Of a stretch of DNA of 64,000 bases, positions 44,415-52,563 are shown one piece after another. The stretch covers positions 10,718 to 74,717 of the forward strand of contig CBDCJX010000019.1 of NCBI GenBank assembly GCA_965218045.1, written 5' to 3'. The stretch is from CAVRCA01 sp965218045 (lineage in GTDB: Bacteria; Pseudomonadota; Alphaproteobacteria; Acetobacterales; Acetobacteraceae). Under the pieces are notes generated by a model. It did not search any database and was not told where the DNA came from. It saw only the letters and a list, made by a program, of their open reading frames with translations. Numbering within the stretch: position 1 is the first letter of the stretch; every line of letters begins with the position of its first letter. The translations under genes and the position numbers were made by a program.

Positions 44415-45469
44415 CACACCTCTCACCGCCCACCGCCGCGGCTGCTCCAAGCACGGGAGCCAGGGCCGTCACCTTGCAGTTCAGCGACAACACGCTGCTG
44501 CCGCTGCTGCTCGGTGACCATGACCGGCACCTGGTCCGGCTTGAACAGGGCCTTGGCGTGCGCCTGTCGTGCCGGGGCAACCGCGTGGCGATCAATGGCG
44601 AGCCCGAGCGGGTGGAAGCGGCGCAAGGCGCGCTGCGCGGGCTGTGGGCGCGGCTCGAGCGCGGGCAGCCGGTCGGCCGTGCGGAGGTCGAGGCGGCGAT
44701 CCGGCTCGCCGAGGCGGATCGTGACCCGCGCCTGCCGCTATCCGACCTGCCGGCGATCCGCACCCGGCGCGGCGCGGTCGGACCACGCAGCAACGGCCAG
44801 GCTACCTACATGGAGGCGTTGGCCGCGCACGACATGGTGTTCGGCGTCGGGCCGGCGGGGACCGGCAAGACCTATCTCGCGGTGGCGCAGGGGGTCGCCA
44901 TGTTGCAGGCGGGCAAGGTCGACCGCATCGTGCTGTCCCGCCCCGCCGTCGAGGCCGGCGAGCGGCTCGGTTTTCTCCCCGGCGACTTGAAGGAGAAGGT
45001 CGATCCCTATCTGCGCCCGCTATACGACGCGCTGCACGACATGATGCCGGGCGAGCAGGTGATCCGGCGTTTGTCCAGCGGCGAGATCGAGGTGGCGCCG
45101 CTGGCGTTCATGCGCGGGCGCACCTTGGCGCACTCCTACGCCATTCTCGACGAGGCGCAGAACACCACGCCGGTGCAGATGAAGATGTTCCTCACCCGCA
45201 TGGGCGAGGGGACGCGCATGGTCGTCACCGGCGATCTCAGCCAGGTGGACCTGCCGGGGGGCACCCGCTCGGGCCTGCGCGACGCGCTCGACACTCTTGA
45301 GGGCGTGGCGGGCATCAAGGTGGTCCGCTTTGATCGCCGCGACGTGGTGCGCCATCCGCTGGTCGCCGCCATCGTCGATGCCTATGAACAGCGCGCGGTG
45401 GCCGAGCGCGACACCCGCCGCGAGGGGCTGCGCGACAAGCTGCCGCCGGGAGCCGGGGCCGGCACGTAG
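44411..45469 (+). CDS. phoH: PhoH-like ATPase (YbeZ type)
   Basis: A 352-residue P-loop ATPase. An N-terminal KH-like region (about 20-90) precedes Walker A GPAGTGKT at 147-154 and Walker B AILDEAQN near 240. It pairs with YbeY in ribosome maturation and RNA quality control. The start is TTG at 44411, overlapping the miaB stop (TTGA); this rare start is accepted because the frame begins there in the typical place. Confidence 0.94.
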   Translation: MTHLSPPTAAAAPSTGARAVTLQFSDNTLLPLLLGDHDRHLVRLEQGLGVRLSCRGNRVAINGEPERVEAAQGALRGLWARLERGQPVGRAEVEAAIRLAEADRDPRLPLSDLPAIRTRRGAVGPRSNGQATYMEALAAHDMVFGVGPAGTGKTYLAVAQGVAMLQAGKVDRIVLSRPAVEAGERLGFLPGDLKEKVDPYLRPLYDALHDMMPGEQVIRRLSSGEIEVAPLAFMRGRTLAHSYAILDEAQNTTPVQMKMFLTRMGEGTRMVVTGDLSQVDLPGGTRSGLRDALDTLEGVAGIKVVRFDRRDVVRHPLVAAIVDAYEQRAVAERDTRREGLRDKLPPGAGAGT

Positions 45470-45471
45470 AT

Positions 45472-45927
45472 ATGGAGCCTGGAGCAAGTAGCGGCCCCGC
45501 TTCGGCGGGGATCCCGGTTTTCGTCGAGGCGCCCGCGTGGCGCCGGGTGGTGCCACAGGCAGAGCGCGTCGCCAGTCGCGCGCTGCGCCAGGCCGGCGTG
45601 GCGGGCAGCGTCGTGCTTACTGATGACCGGACGGTCAAGCGGCTCAACGCGCGCCATCGCGGCCGCAACAAGCCGACCAACGTGCTGACCTACGAGGCCG
45701 CGCCAGGGGCGGTCGGCGAGTTGGTGCTGGCCCTCGGCGTGGTGCGGCGCGAGGCGGCGGTGGCGCGACGCCGACCCGGCCATCACCTGGCGCATCTGGT
45801 GGTGCACGGGGCGTTGCACCTGCGCGGCCACGACCACCAGCATCCGGGCGAGGCGCGCCGGATGGAGCTGGCGGAGGCGCGCATCCTGCATCGCCTCCGC
45901 GTGCCGAACCCGTGGAAGCGGTCGTGA
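45472..45927 (+). CDS. ybeY: Endoribonuclease YbeY
   Basis: A 151-residue metal-dependent RNase that works in 16S rRNA 3'-end maturation and ribosome quality control. The zinc site is H112-x3-H116-x5-H122 in VHGALHLRGHDH; the usual tyrosine before D-H is a histidine here. The N-terminal half contains the conserved L-N-x-x-H-R (residues 58-63) and NKPTNVLTYE. Starts 2 nt after phoH; its stop overlaps corC (GTGA). Confidence 0.94.
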   Translation: MEPGASSGPASAGIPVFVEAPAWRRVVPQAERVASRALRQAGVAGSVVLTDDRTVKRLNARHRGRNKPTNVLTYEAAPGAVGELVLALGVVRREAAVARRRPGHHLAHLVVHGALHLRGHDHQHPGEARRMELAEARILHRLRVPNPWKRS

Positions 45928-46817
45928 GCGGGCCGAACCATCGCCCCTCGTTGCTGAGCCGATTGCACGCCAGGCTGCGCGGGCGCACCGCCGAGCAGAG
46001 CGTGCGCGAGTCGATCGCCGAGCTGGTGCAGGAGGCGGCCGACGCGCCGATGACGCCGGGCGAGGTGCCGGAGCTCGACCGCCAGGAGCGGGTGCTGATC
46101 GCCAACGTGCTGCGCTTGCGCGAGACCACCGCCGATGACGTGATGATCCCGCGTGCCGACATCGTGGCGATGCGCGCCGATGTCACCCTCGAGCAGGCGC
46201 TCGAGCTGATCCGCATCGACGGCCACTCCCGCCTGCCGGTGTATCGCGAGCAGCTCGACGAGATCGTCGGCATGGTCCACATCAAGGACGTGTTCGCCTA
46301 TGTCGGCCGCCCGGAGGCGTTTTCGCTCGAATCCGTGGTGCGGCGTCCGCTGATGGTGGCCCCCAACATCCCCGTGCTCGATCTGTTGCTGCAAATGCGC
46401 CAGGCGCGGATGCATCTGGCGCTCGTGGTGGATGAGTACGGCGGCATCGACGGCCTGGTGACGATCGAGGATCTGGTCGAGACCATCGTCGGCGATATCT
46501 CCGACGAGCACGATGAGGTGATGAGCCCGCTGGTGACGGAACGCGCCGACGGCTCGCTCGACATCGATGCCCGGCTCGACGTCGAGGATTTCGAGCTGCG
46601 TCTCGGTGGTCCGGTGCTCACCGCCGAGGAGCGCAGCGCCGACATCGACACGGTGGGCGGGCTGGTGTTCACGTTGGCGGGCCGGGTGCCGATACGCGGC
46701 GAGGTGATCAGCCACCCCGGCGGCATCGAGTTCCGGGTGCTGGAGGCGGACGCCAGGCGGATCCGTCGGGTGCGCGTCCGTCGCACGGCTGCCCAGCACG
46801 CCGAGGCGGCCGACTAG
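45924..46817 (+). CDS. corC: CorC/HlyC-type CBS-domain protein
   Basis: A 297-residue cytosolic protein. Two CBS domains (about 70-185) lie between an N-terminal helical part (E-V-P-E-L-D-R-Q-E-R) and the C-terminal CorC/HlyC domain (about 205-285, with D-T-V-G-G-L-V). Related proteins are linked to magnesium/cobalt efflux or to membrane integrity. The start is GTG 45924 overlapping the ybeY stop; a GTG four codons earlier is also possible. The usual next gene in the alphaproteobacterial block, lnt, is displaced by about 4 kb. Confidence 0.92.
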   Translation: MSGPNHRPSLLSRLHARLRGRTAEQSVRESIAELVQEAADAPMTPGEVPELDRQERVLIANVLRLRETTADDVMIPRADIVAMRADVTLEQALELIRIDGHSRLPVYREQLDEIVGMVHIKDVFAYVGRPEAFSLESVVRRPLMVAPNIPVLDLLLQMRQARMHLALVVDEYGGIDGLVTIEDLVETIVGDISDEHDEVMSPLVTERADGSLDIDARLDVEDFELRLGGPVLTAEERSADIDTVGGLVFTLAGRVPIRGEVISHPGGIEFRVLEADARRIRRVRVRRTAAQHAEAAD

Positions 46818-46825
46818 CCTGCCGC

Positions 46826-46841
46826 GCCGTCCCCGGACGGC
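46826..46841 (+). terminator. Hairpin after corC
   Basis: GCCGTC and GACGGC (6-bp perfect arms, 4-nt C/G loop) begin 9 nt after the corC stop; this could end the miaB-phoH-ybeY-corC transcript. No T-run. Confidence 0.35.
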
Positions 46842-46886
46842 CGGATAGTGCCTACATGACGCTCAGATCGGAGAACGGAGGCAACC

Positions 46887-47318
46887 ATGCTCATCTCGGA
46901 CGTCCTGCGCGACAAGGGTGGCGAGGTCATCACCGTGCGTACCAGCGATAAGGTCAGCGTTGTGGTCAAGAAGCTCGCCGAGCGCCGCATCGGCGCGGTG
47001 ATGGTGGAGGAGCACCTCAAGCCGGTCGGCATCTTCTCCGAGCGAGACCTGCTCAACGCGCTGGCGCGCAGTGGCGCGCGGGTGATGGACTACGAGGTGC
47101 GCGAGCTGATGACGGCGCCGTTCCTCAGCGCGGGTCCGGCCGACCGGGTGGACGCGGTGCTCGGGCTGATGACGGTACGCCGCATTCGTCACATGCCCGT
47201 GCTGCGGGGCGCGGAGCTGGTCGGCCTGGTCAGCATCGGCGATCTGGTGAAGCACCGGCTCGACGAGAAGGAAATGGAAGCCAACGTGCTGCTCGATATC
47301 ACCCGCCGACACGGCTGA
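46887..47318 (+). CDS. Two-CBS-domain protein
   Basis: A 143-residue stand-alone pair of CBS domains, which usually bind adenine nucleotides and sense energy state. The pattern T-V-R-T-S-D-K-V-S-V and the second-domain M-T-V-R-R-I-R-H-M-P-V are typical of the Acetobacteraceae/Rhizobiales small CBS proteins. A good GGAGG lies 6 nt before the ATG. It has its own gap on both sides, so it is probably monocistronic; the ligand is unknown. Confidence 0.88.
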   Translation: MLISDVLRDKGGEVITVRTSDKVSVVVKKLAERRIGAVMVEEHLKPVGIFSERDLLNALARSGARVMDYEVRELMTAPFLSAGPADRVDAVLGLMTVRRIRHMPVLRGAELVGLVSIGDLVKHRLDEKEMEANVLLDITRRHG

Positions 47319-47370
47319 GCCGACACGCGGTTTTCCGCCCGATCGGGCTTGCTCTAGGGTCCGCCGCGTC

Positions 47371-48033
47371 ATGCGGATTCTGGCACTCGATTCGGCGCTG
47401 GCGCGCTGTTCGGCGGGGGTGGTCGTGGACGGACAGCTTCGCGCGAGGCGGGCCGAGGAGGTCGGGCGAGCGCAAGCCGCGATGCTGCCGGCGATGGCGG
47501 CGGCGGTGCTCACCGAGTCGGGGCTCGCGGCCGGTGTGCTCGACCTGGTGGCGGTGACGGTCGGGCCGGGCAGCTTCACCGGCATCCGCTCCGCCCTGTC
47601 ACTCGCGCATGGCATAGGGCTGGCCGCCGACATTCCCGTGATCGGCGTCACGGTGGGCGAGGTGCTGGCGCAAGCCTTGCCACATCTCGGCGGGCGGCAA
47701 CTCTGGTCGGCGATCGACAGCAGGCGCGGGCGCGTCTTCCTGGAGCGAGGCGGCGTGGCTGCGACCTATGCGATTGACGCGCTGCCGCGTGCGGAGGGAC
47801 GGGTCGCGCTGGCCGGGGACGCGGCGGCTAACGTGGCGGCGCGTCTGGCGGCGCGCGGTGACGATGTGATGCTGTCCGACGCGCGTTGGCCGCTGCCGCA
47901 GCACGTGGCGGCGGCGGCGGCCGCACGGCAGACCGGGGTTATCCCTCCGCGACCAGCGCAGCCGCTCTATGTCGACCCGCCGGAAGCGCGCCAACCTTCG
48001 GGTGGACTGCGTCCGCCACCCGCGATCGGATGA
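47371..48033 (+). CDS. tsaB: tRNA threonylcarbamoyladenosine biosynthesis protein TsaB
   Basis: A 220-residue inactive ASKHA paralogue of TsaD, needed for t6A formation. The start region RILALDSALARCSAGVV and the signature V-G-P-G-S-F-T-G-I-R (residues 69-78) are clear. The stop overlaps the next start (ATGA), pairing it with rimI as in most bacteria. Its partners TsaD and TsaE are at about 2.7 kb and 57.3 kb in this window. Confidence 0.94.
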   Translation: MRILALDSALARCSAGVVVDGQLRARRAEEVGRAQAAMLPAMAAAVLTESGLAAGVLDLVAVTVGPGSFTGIRSALSLAHGIGLAADIPVIGVTVGEVLAQALPHLGGRQLWSAIDSRRGRVFLERGGVAATYAIDALPRAEGRVALAGDAAANVAARLAARGDDVMLSDARWPLPQHVAAAAAARQTGVIPPRPAQPLYVDPPEARQPSGGLRPPPAIG

Positions 48034-48497
48034 GCATTGTTCCGGCGACGCCGGTCGATGCGGTGATGCTTGCGATCATTCATGCTTCGGCTTTCGCGGA
48101 CGACGAGGCGTGGGGCCCCGAGGCGATCGCGCTCACGCTGGAACTACCCGGCACGTTTGGCCTGATACGGGGTGGGAGCGGCATGATCCTGGTTCGGGTG
48201 GCGCGCGATCAGGCGGAGGTGCTGACCTTCGCCGTTGCCCCGCCGTGGCGCCGCCAGGGAGTGGGTGCCGCATTGCTGCGGGCCGCGATGGCGGACGCGG
48301 CGGGGCGCGGCGCCGAGGAGATGTTCCTGGAGGTCTCGACGGCGAACCAGGCGGCGCTCCTGCTCTACGCCGGCGCCGGCTTCGTCGAGATCGGCCGCCG
48401 GGCGCGCTATTACGCTGACGGCACCGACGCGCGGATCATGCGGGCACCGCTCGAATCCGCGACGATCAGCCGCCCCGAAGCAGAAGCAGACGGCTGA
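48030..48497 (+). CDS. rimI: Ribosomal protein-alanine N-acetyltransferase RimI
   Basis: A 155-residue GNAT acetyltransferase. The acetyl-CoA loop reads V-A-P-P-W-R-R-Q-G-V-G-A-A-L-L and the C-terminal Y-A-G-A-G-F-V-E-I-G-R-R is typical for RimI. It acetylates the N-terminal alanine of S18 in E. coli. ATG 48030 overlaps the tsaB stop. Its end overlaps the tusA-like gene on the other strand by 32 nt. Confidence 0.92.
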   Translation: MSIVPATPVDAVMLAIIHASAFADDEAWGPEAIALTLELPGTFGLIRGGSGMILVRVARDQAEVLTFAVAPPWRRQGVGAALLRAAMADAAGRGAEEMFLEVSTANQAALLLYAGAGFVEIGRRARYYADGTDARIMRAPLESATISRPEAEADG

Positions 48498-48714
48498 CCC
48501 CGTCAGCATCGGTTTCAAGCGACACTACAGTATGACCCTGTTCCGTGGCGGTTCGCGGCACGTTGGCGAGCGGCTCGGCACCGCGCAAGCGGACCAGCAG
48601 CGTCTGTCCGGGCGCCATCCTGTCGAGGGCCAGGCGGGTGCGCACGAAAGTCATCGGACAGGTGTCGGCGGTTATGTCGAGTTCCCGATCTGCCGGTTTG
48701 GACTTTATCGTCAT
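48466..48714 (-). CDS. TusA-family sulfurtransferase-like protein
   Basis: An 82-residue protein with the SirA/TusA fold. The conserved sulfur-carrying cysteine is C19 in DTCPMTFVRTRLAL. The second proline of the C-P-x-P motif is replaced (C-P-M-T), as in a subfamily often found in alphaproteobacteria, so its partners may differ from E. coli TusA. ATG 48714 is divergent from mucR. It overlaps the end of rimI. Confidence 0.88.
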   Translation of the reverse strand: MTIKSKPADRELDITADTCPMTFVRTRLALDRMAPGQTLLVRLRGAEPLANVPRTATEQGHTVVSLETDADGVSRLLLLRGG

Positions 48715-48744
48715 TGTGCCGCTATTTCCGCGCCGGACCATCTA

Positions 48745-48774
48745 TTGCGAAACGGTGAGACCCGATCCTATATC
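48745..48774 (+). promoter_or_regulatory. Candidate mucR promoter
   Basis: TTGCGA (48745-48750) and TATATC (48769-48774) separated by 18 bp, each 4 of 6 to consensus. The region between mucR and tusA is AT-richer than average, as expected for a promoter autoregulated by a MucR-type protein. The start ATG follows 42 nt after the -10, preceded by AGGAATG. Confidence 0.35.
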
Positions 48775-48815
48775 ATCGAAGCGGGGAAAGTCTCGCGACT
48801 CGCAAAGGAATGTAA

Positions 48816-49235
48816 ATGCCCGAAGAACCGGTCAATCACAACGTATTAGGATTGACGGCGCAAATCGTCTCCGCTCACGTCTCGAACAATGCGGTCTCCC
48901 CGGATGCCCTGCCGCCGCTGATTTTAGAGATTTACAAGACGCTGAACGAGGTGGGGAAGGAACCGCCGGTGCCCGAGCGGCCACAACCTGCCGTGCCGGT
49001 GAAGAGATCGGTTTTCCCCGATCACATCATCTGCCTAGAAGACGGCAAGAAGCTCAAGATGCTAAAGCGGCATTTGAAGACCGCCTACAACATGACGCCT
49101 GAGCAGTATCGCGAGCGGTGGGAGCTCGGTCCCGAGTATCCGATGGTCGCGCCGAACTACGCTCGGCACCGGTCCTCGCTCGCCAAGAAGATCGGCCTCG
49201 GCACCAAGGCGCGTGGGTCCCCCGGCCGCAAGTAG
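48816..49235 (+). CDS. mucR: MucR/Ros-family transcriptional regulator with altered zinc ligands
   Basis: A 139-residue regulator with the Ros/MucR prokaryotic zinc-finger core. Of the classical C-x2-C-x9-H-x4-H ligands, C73 and H86 are kept. The second position is D76 (common in MucR) and the fourth is Y91 instead of histidine. The finger surroundings (LEDGKKLKMLKRHL and MTPEQYRERWELGPEYPMVAP) are otherwise typical. It probably binds AT-rich targets and represses its own promoter and surface or symbiosis-type genes. The missing ligand suggests the fold may not depend on zinc. A weak ribosome-binding site (GGAATG) precedes ATG. Confidence 0.92.
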   Translation: MPEEPVNHNVLGLTAQIVSAHVSNNAVSPDALPPLILEIYKTLNEVGKEPPVPERPQPAVPVKRSVFPDHIICLEDGKKLKMLKRHLKTAYNMTPEQYRERWELGPEYPMVAPNYARHRSSLAKKIGLGTKARGSPGRK

Positions 49236-49481
49236 CCTACGCCGGGCCTTTCGGCCGGGCCGGTCTGCGGATGGTCTGTCGCTCGCGCGGGCCGGGCGGC
49301 TGTCATCGTGGACAGGAGCCGGCCCCATCGGCTACGCCATGCCGTCGCCTCGCCTCGGTGGTCGCGTCGGTTGTCCCGTCCTGGGCGGCAGGTCAATGTC
49401 ACTCCGGGACGCCGGTGCGTCGCGGTTGGCTGTCCGGAGGCGAAGATCACGTTGGCTGCTGATCGGACCACAAGGGATCGG
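49236..49481. other. Gap between mucR and fur
   Basis: 246 nt with a GC-rich hairpin right after mucR (around 49243-49256, arms GGCC) and no recognised gene. The fur start is preceded by AAGGGA. No Fur-box-like sequence was recognised by eye. Confidence 0.4.
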
Positions 49482-50000
49482 ATGGAAACGCGCATCGAGC
49501 GTCTCTGTGTCGAGCGGGGACTGAAAATGACCGGCCAACGCCGGATCATCGCCCGTGTGCTCTCCGAATCGAGCGATCATCCCGACGTCGAAGGGCTCTA
49601 TCGCCGCGCCTCGGAGCTGGATGGCCGGATCTCGATCGCGACCGTCTACCGCACCGTGCGGTTGCTCGAGGAGAAGGGCATCCTGGAGCGGCGCGACTTT
49701 GGCGGCGGCAGGGCGCGTTACGAGGCCACCGAGCACGGGCACCATTTCCACCTGATCGACATCGACTCGGGAAAGGTGATCGAATTCCAGGATGCGGAGC
49801 ATGAGCGCGTGATGCAGGCGATTGCGGCCCGGCTTGGCTTCGACCTGATCTCTATCCGACTCGAGCTGTTCGGTCGCAAGCGGGAGACCACCGCGCCAAA
49901 AGCCTCGGCGCCGCGTCAGACCCCGTCCAGCCGGGCCGCGCCCAATCGGGTGAGCGAGCCCGGCAAGGCGCCGGTGGCGCAGGACAGGGCCTCGCGGTGA
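49482..50000 (+). CDS. fur: Fur-family metal-responsive regulator (Fur/Mur type)
   Basis: A 172-residue repressor. The winged helix has R-I-S-I-A-T-V-Y-R-T-V-R (49-60), and the sensing site contains E-H-G-H-H-F-H (84-90). The C-terminal CxxC zinc motifs of enterobacterial Fur are absent, as in alphaproteobacterial Fur/Mur proteins that respond to manganese and iron. The C-terminus beyond residue 135 is a basic low-complexity extension. Its TGA overlaps the GTG of the acyltransferase gene downstream. Confidence 0.92.
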   Translation: METRIERLCVERGLKMTGQRRIIARVLSESSDHPDVEGLYRRASELDGRISIATVYRTVRLLEEKGILERRDFGGGRARYEATEHGHHFHLIDIDSGKVIEFQDAEHERVMQAIAARLGFDLISIRLELFGRKRETTAPKASAPRQTPSSRAAPNRVSEPGKAPVAQDRASR

Positions 50001-50827
50001 CGGCGGAACAGCCGATCGGCGCTCCTCCGGAGCCCGGTATCGGCGAAATCCGGGCCGGCAATCTCGGGGTGCGGCTCGCCGCGACGGCGGCCGAGATCGA
50101 CGCGGTCCAAGCGCTGCGGTATCGCGTCTTCTACGGCGAGATGGGCGCGAGCGCGGACCCTGACACCATCGCCACGCACCGTGACCGTGATCGATTCGAC
50201 GAGGTCGCCGACCATCTGCTGGTGATCGATCACGCGATCGGCTCCGGGCCGGAGGGTGTGGTGGGCACCTATAGGATGATTCAGCGCGAAGGAGCGGCGC
50301 GGATCGGCCGGTTCTACTCGGCGGACGAGTATGATATCGGACGGATGCTGAACTTCCCCGGCGAGGTGCTGGAGCTCGGCCGATCCTGCGTCGACATCGC
50401 CTATCGAGGTCGCGCGGCGATGCAGCTGCTTTGGCGGGGCATCGCCGCCTACGTGTTCTACCATCGGATCGACCTAATGTTCGGCTGCGCCAGCCTGCCC
50501 GGCATCGATCCGGACGCGCTCGCGATGGAGCTGACCTATCTCTACCACAATCACCTCGCACCTCCGGCGCTGCGGCCGCGGGCATTGCCGGGGCGACACG
50601 TCGACATGCGCCGCGCCGACCCCGACGGGATCGACCCGCGTCGCGCCCTGGGCCAACTCCCACCGCTCATCAAGGGCTACCTGCGGCTGGGCGGCTTCGT
50701 CGGCGACGGCGCGGTGATCGACCGGCAGTTCAACACCATCGACGTCGCGATCGTGGTCAAGACCGACCTGATGACCGACAAATACTACCGCCACTACGAG
50801 CGCAAGTTGCGCGAAGCGCTGGACTGA
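49997..50827 (+). CDS. OlsB-like L-ornithine N-acyltransferase (GNAT/hemolysin family)
   Basis: A 276-residue acyltransferase. The stretch V-Q-A-L-R-Y-R-V-F-Y-G-E-M and the ELGRSCVDIAYRGRAAMQLLW core are typical of OlsB/PlsC-like 'hemolysin' proteins that make lyso-ornithine lipid from 3-hydroxyacyl-ACP. No olsA is directly adjacent; the plsC at 41.9 kb or another acyltransferase could complete the lipid. The start is GTG overlapping the fur stop (GTGA), so the two are coupled; a link between phosphate-free membrane lipids and metal regulation is possible but only inferred. Confidence 0.85.
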   Translation: MTAEQPIGAPPEPGIGEIRAGNLGVRLAATAAEIDAVQALRYRVFYGEMGASADPDTIATHRDRDRFDEVADHLLVIDHAIGSGPEGVVGTYRMIQREGAARIGRFYSADEYDIGRMLNFPGEVLELGRSCVDIAYRGRAAMQLLWRGIAAYVFYHRIDLMFGCASLPGIDPDALAMELTYLYHNHLAPPALRPRALPGRHVDMRRADPDGIDPRRALGQLPPLIKGYLRLGGFVGDGAVIDRQFNTIDVAIVVKTDLMTDKYYRHYERKLREALD

Positions 50828-50850
50828 GCGGCGGACGGCTGGAGACGTTC

Positions 50851-52371
50851 GTGCGGTTGCGCCTGTTCGCCCGCCTTGATGAGCTGCGCGGCTGGCGCGC
50901 CGATCTCGCAGCCCTCGGCCTCGGCGCGTTGTCGGCCGCTTCGTTGCCGCCGGTTTGCGCGATCCCGGTGCTGCTGCTCGCGGTGCCGGGGCTGCTGCGA
51001 CTGGTCGACGTTTGCCCGCGCCCTGCGGTAGCGGCGCGGCGGGGCTGGTGGTTCGGCTTCGGTCATCACCTGCTGGGGCTCTACTGGATCACCGAGGCGA
51101 TCCTGATCGAGGCGGCGCGGTTCTGGTGGTTCATCCCGCTCGCGGTGCCGGCCCTGTCAGCGTTGCTCGCGGCGTTCATCGCGATCCCCGTGGGCGTGTC
51201 GCGACTGGCGGCCCCCGGGTGGCACCGCGTCCTCGCCCTGGCGGGTGCCTGGACGCTCGGCGATGTGGCGCGCGAGTTCGTCTTCACCGGGTTTCCCTGG
51301 AACCCCTGGGGCAGCGTGTGGGAGCTTCCGGGCCCGGTCGGCGACGTGCTGATCCAGCCCGCCGCCTGGGTCGGCGTGCATGGCCTGACTTTCGTCACCG
51401 TCCTGCTCGCCAGCACGCCGGCGCTTGGTCTCGTCGCCTGCGGTGCCGGCGCCGCCTTCCTTGGCCTCTGGGTGGTCGGCGGGATCGCCCGGCTCGACGG
51501 CGCTCCGCTCGCGCCGCAAGGGCTGTCGGTGATCCTGGTGCAGGGCAACGTGGCGCAGGGTCAGAAGTGGGATCGCGGCCTGATGGAGGCGATCTTCCGC
51601 CGCTACCTGCGGCTCACGGCCGACGCCGTCGAGGCGGCTGGCGCGGGCAGGAAGATCGTCGTGTGGCCGGAAACGGCGAGCCCGTTCCTGCTGGAAAGCG
51701 ACCCGCCGGCGCGCGCGGCCGTGGCGGCGGCGGCGCACGGCGCCCCGGTGCTCGCCGGGACGGTGCGGTTCGACCGCGAGGACCGACCGCGCAACTCGCT
51801 CGCGGCGATCACCCCGGATGGCGCTCTGGCCGGCCTGTATGACAAGTGGCACCTGGTGCCGTTCGGCGAGTTTCAGCCGAGCTGGTTCCCATTGCCGATC
51901 CAGGTCGTGCCGGGCGGCGGGTTCGCCCCGGGGGCCGGGCCGAAGACGCTGCACGTGCCCGGCATTCCTCCGGTCGGTCCGATGATCTGCTACGAGGCGG
52001 TCTACACCGCGCAACTCGTCGATGGGGCCGATCGACCGGACTGGCTGGTCAATGTCACCAACGACGCCTGGTTCGGCAATTCCACCGGACCGCGCCAGCA
52101 CCTCGCGGCCGCCCGGCTGCGCGCGGTGGAATCCGGGCTGCCGCTGATGCGCGCCGCAAATACCGGGATCACGGCGGGGTTCGACGCGTTCGGGCGGGAG
52201 CTTGCCCGCCTGCCGCGCGGCCAGCCGGCGACACTCACCCTGTCGCTTCCCGGGGCTGCCGCGCCGCCGTTCTACGCGCGTTGGGGTCTCGCCATTCCGA
52301 TCGGTGGCGCGGTTCTGGCGTTGATCCTCGCATTCGGCTGGTATCCCGCCGGCCGCCGGCTTAGGCGATGA
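50851..52371 (+). CDS. lnt: Apolipoprotein N-acyltransferase
   Basis: Lnt (506 residues) transfers the third acyl chain to lipoproteins in the inner membrane. Hydrophobic segments cover residues 15-215. The nitrilase-like catalytic triad is E274 (WPETASPF), K332 (DKWHLVPFGE) and C380 (MICYEAVY), near the E. coli numbers 267, 335 and 387. The start is GTG 50851 with GGAGA 5 nt before it, 24 nt after the acyltransferase gene. Upstream in-frame sequence lies in that gene and is rejected. Confidence 0.95.
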   Translation: MRLRLFARLDELRGWRADLAALGLGALSAASLPPVCAIPVLLLAVPGLLRLVDVCPRPAVAARRGWWFGFGHHLLGLYWITEAILIEAARFWWFIPLAVPALSALLAAFIAIPVGVSRLAAPGWHRVLALAGAWTLGDVAREFVFTGFPWNPWGSVWELPGPVGDVLIQPAAWVGVHGLTFVTVLLASTPALGLVACGAGAAFLGLWVVGGIARLDGAPLAPQGLSVILVQGNVAQGQKWDRGLMEAIFRRYLRLTADAVEAAGAGRKIVVWPETASPFLLESDPPARAAVAAAAHGAPVLAGTVRFDREDRPRNSLAAITPDGALAGLYDKWHLVPFGEFQPSWFPLPIQVVPGGGFAPGAGPKTLHVPGIPPVGPMICYEAVYTAQLVDGADRPDWLVNVTNDAWFGNSTGPRQHLAAARLRAVESGLPLMRAANTGITAGFDAFGRELARLPRGQPATLTLSLPGAAAPPFYARWGLAIPIGGAVLALILAFGWYPAGRRLRR

Positions 52372-52425
52372 GGCAATTGGTCAATTCTCAGACAACCCGC
52401 AACCCGTGATACAGCACCTAGGAAA

Positions 52426-52459
52426 TGTGACTCAATCGTTGACAATTCTCGGTTGTGAC
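52426..52459 (+). promoter_or_regulatory. Upstream region of the XRE gene with direct repeats
   Basis: TGTGAC occurs twice (52426-52431 and 52454-52459) flanking a TTGACA at 52439-52444. CAATTCTC also occurs twice nearby (52383-52390 and 52444-52451). The 190-nt gap is AT-richer than average. This may be the promoter and autoregulatory site of the following regulator. Confidence 0.35.
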
Positions 52460-52563
52460 ATTAAGACCAGACGCATCGCAACCACTCGTGCCACGCGGGA
52501 GCTCCCCGGGGGCTCATGCAGGGAGAAGCCGCGATGCAAGGTGATGTCAGAGGGGAAGCAGGC

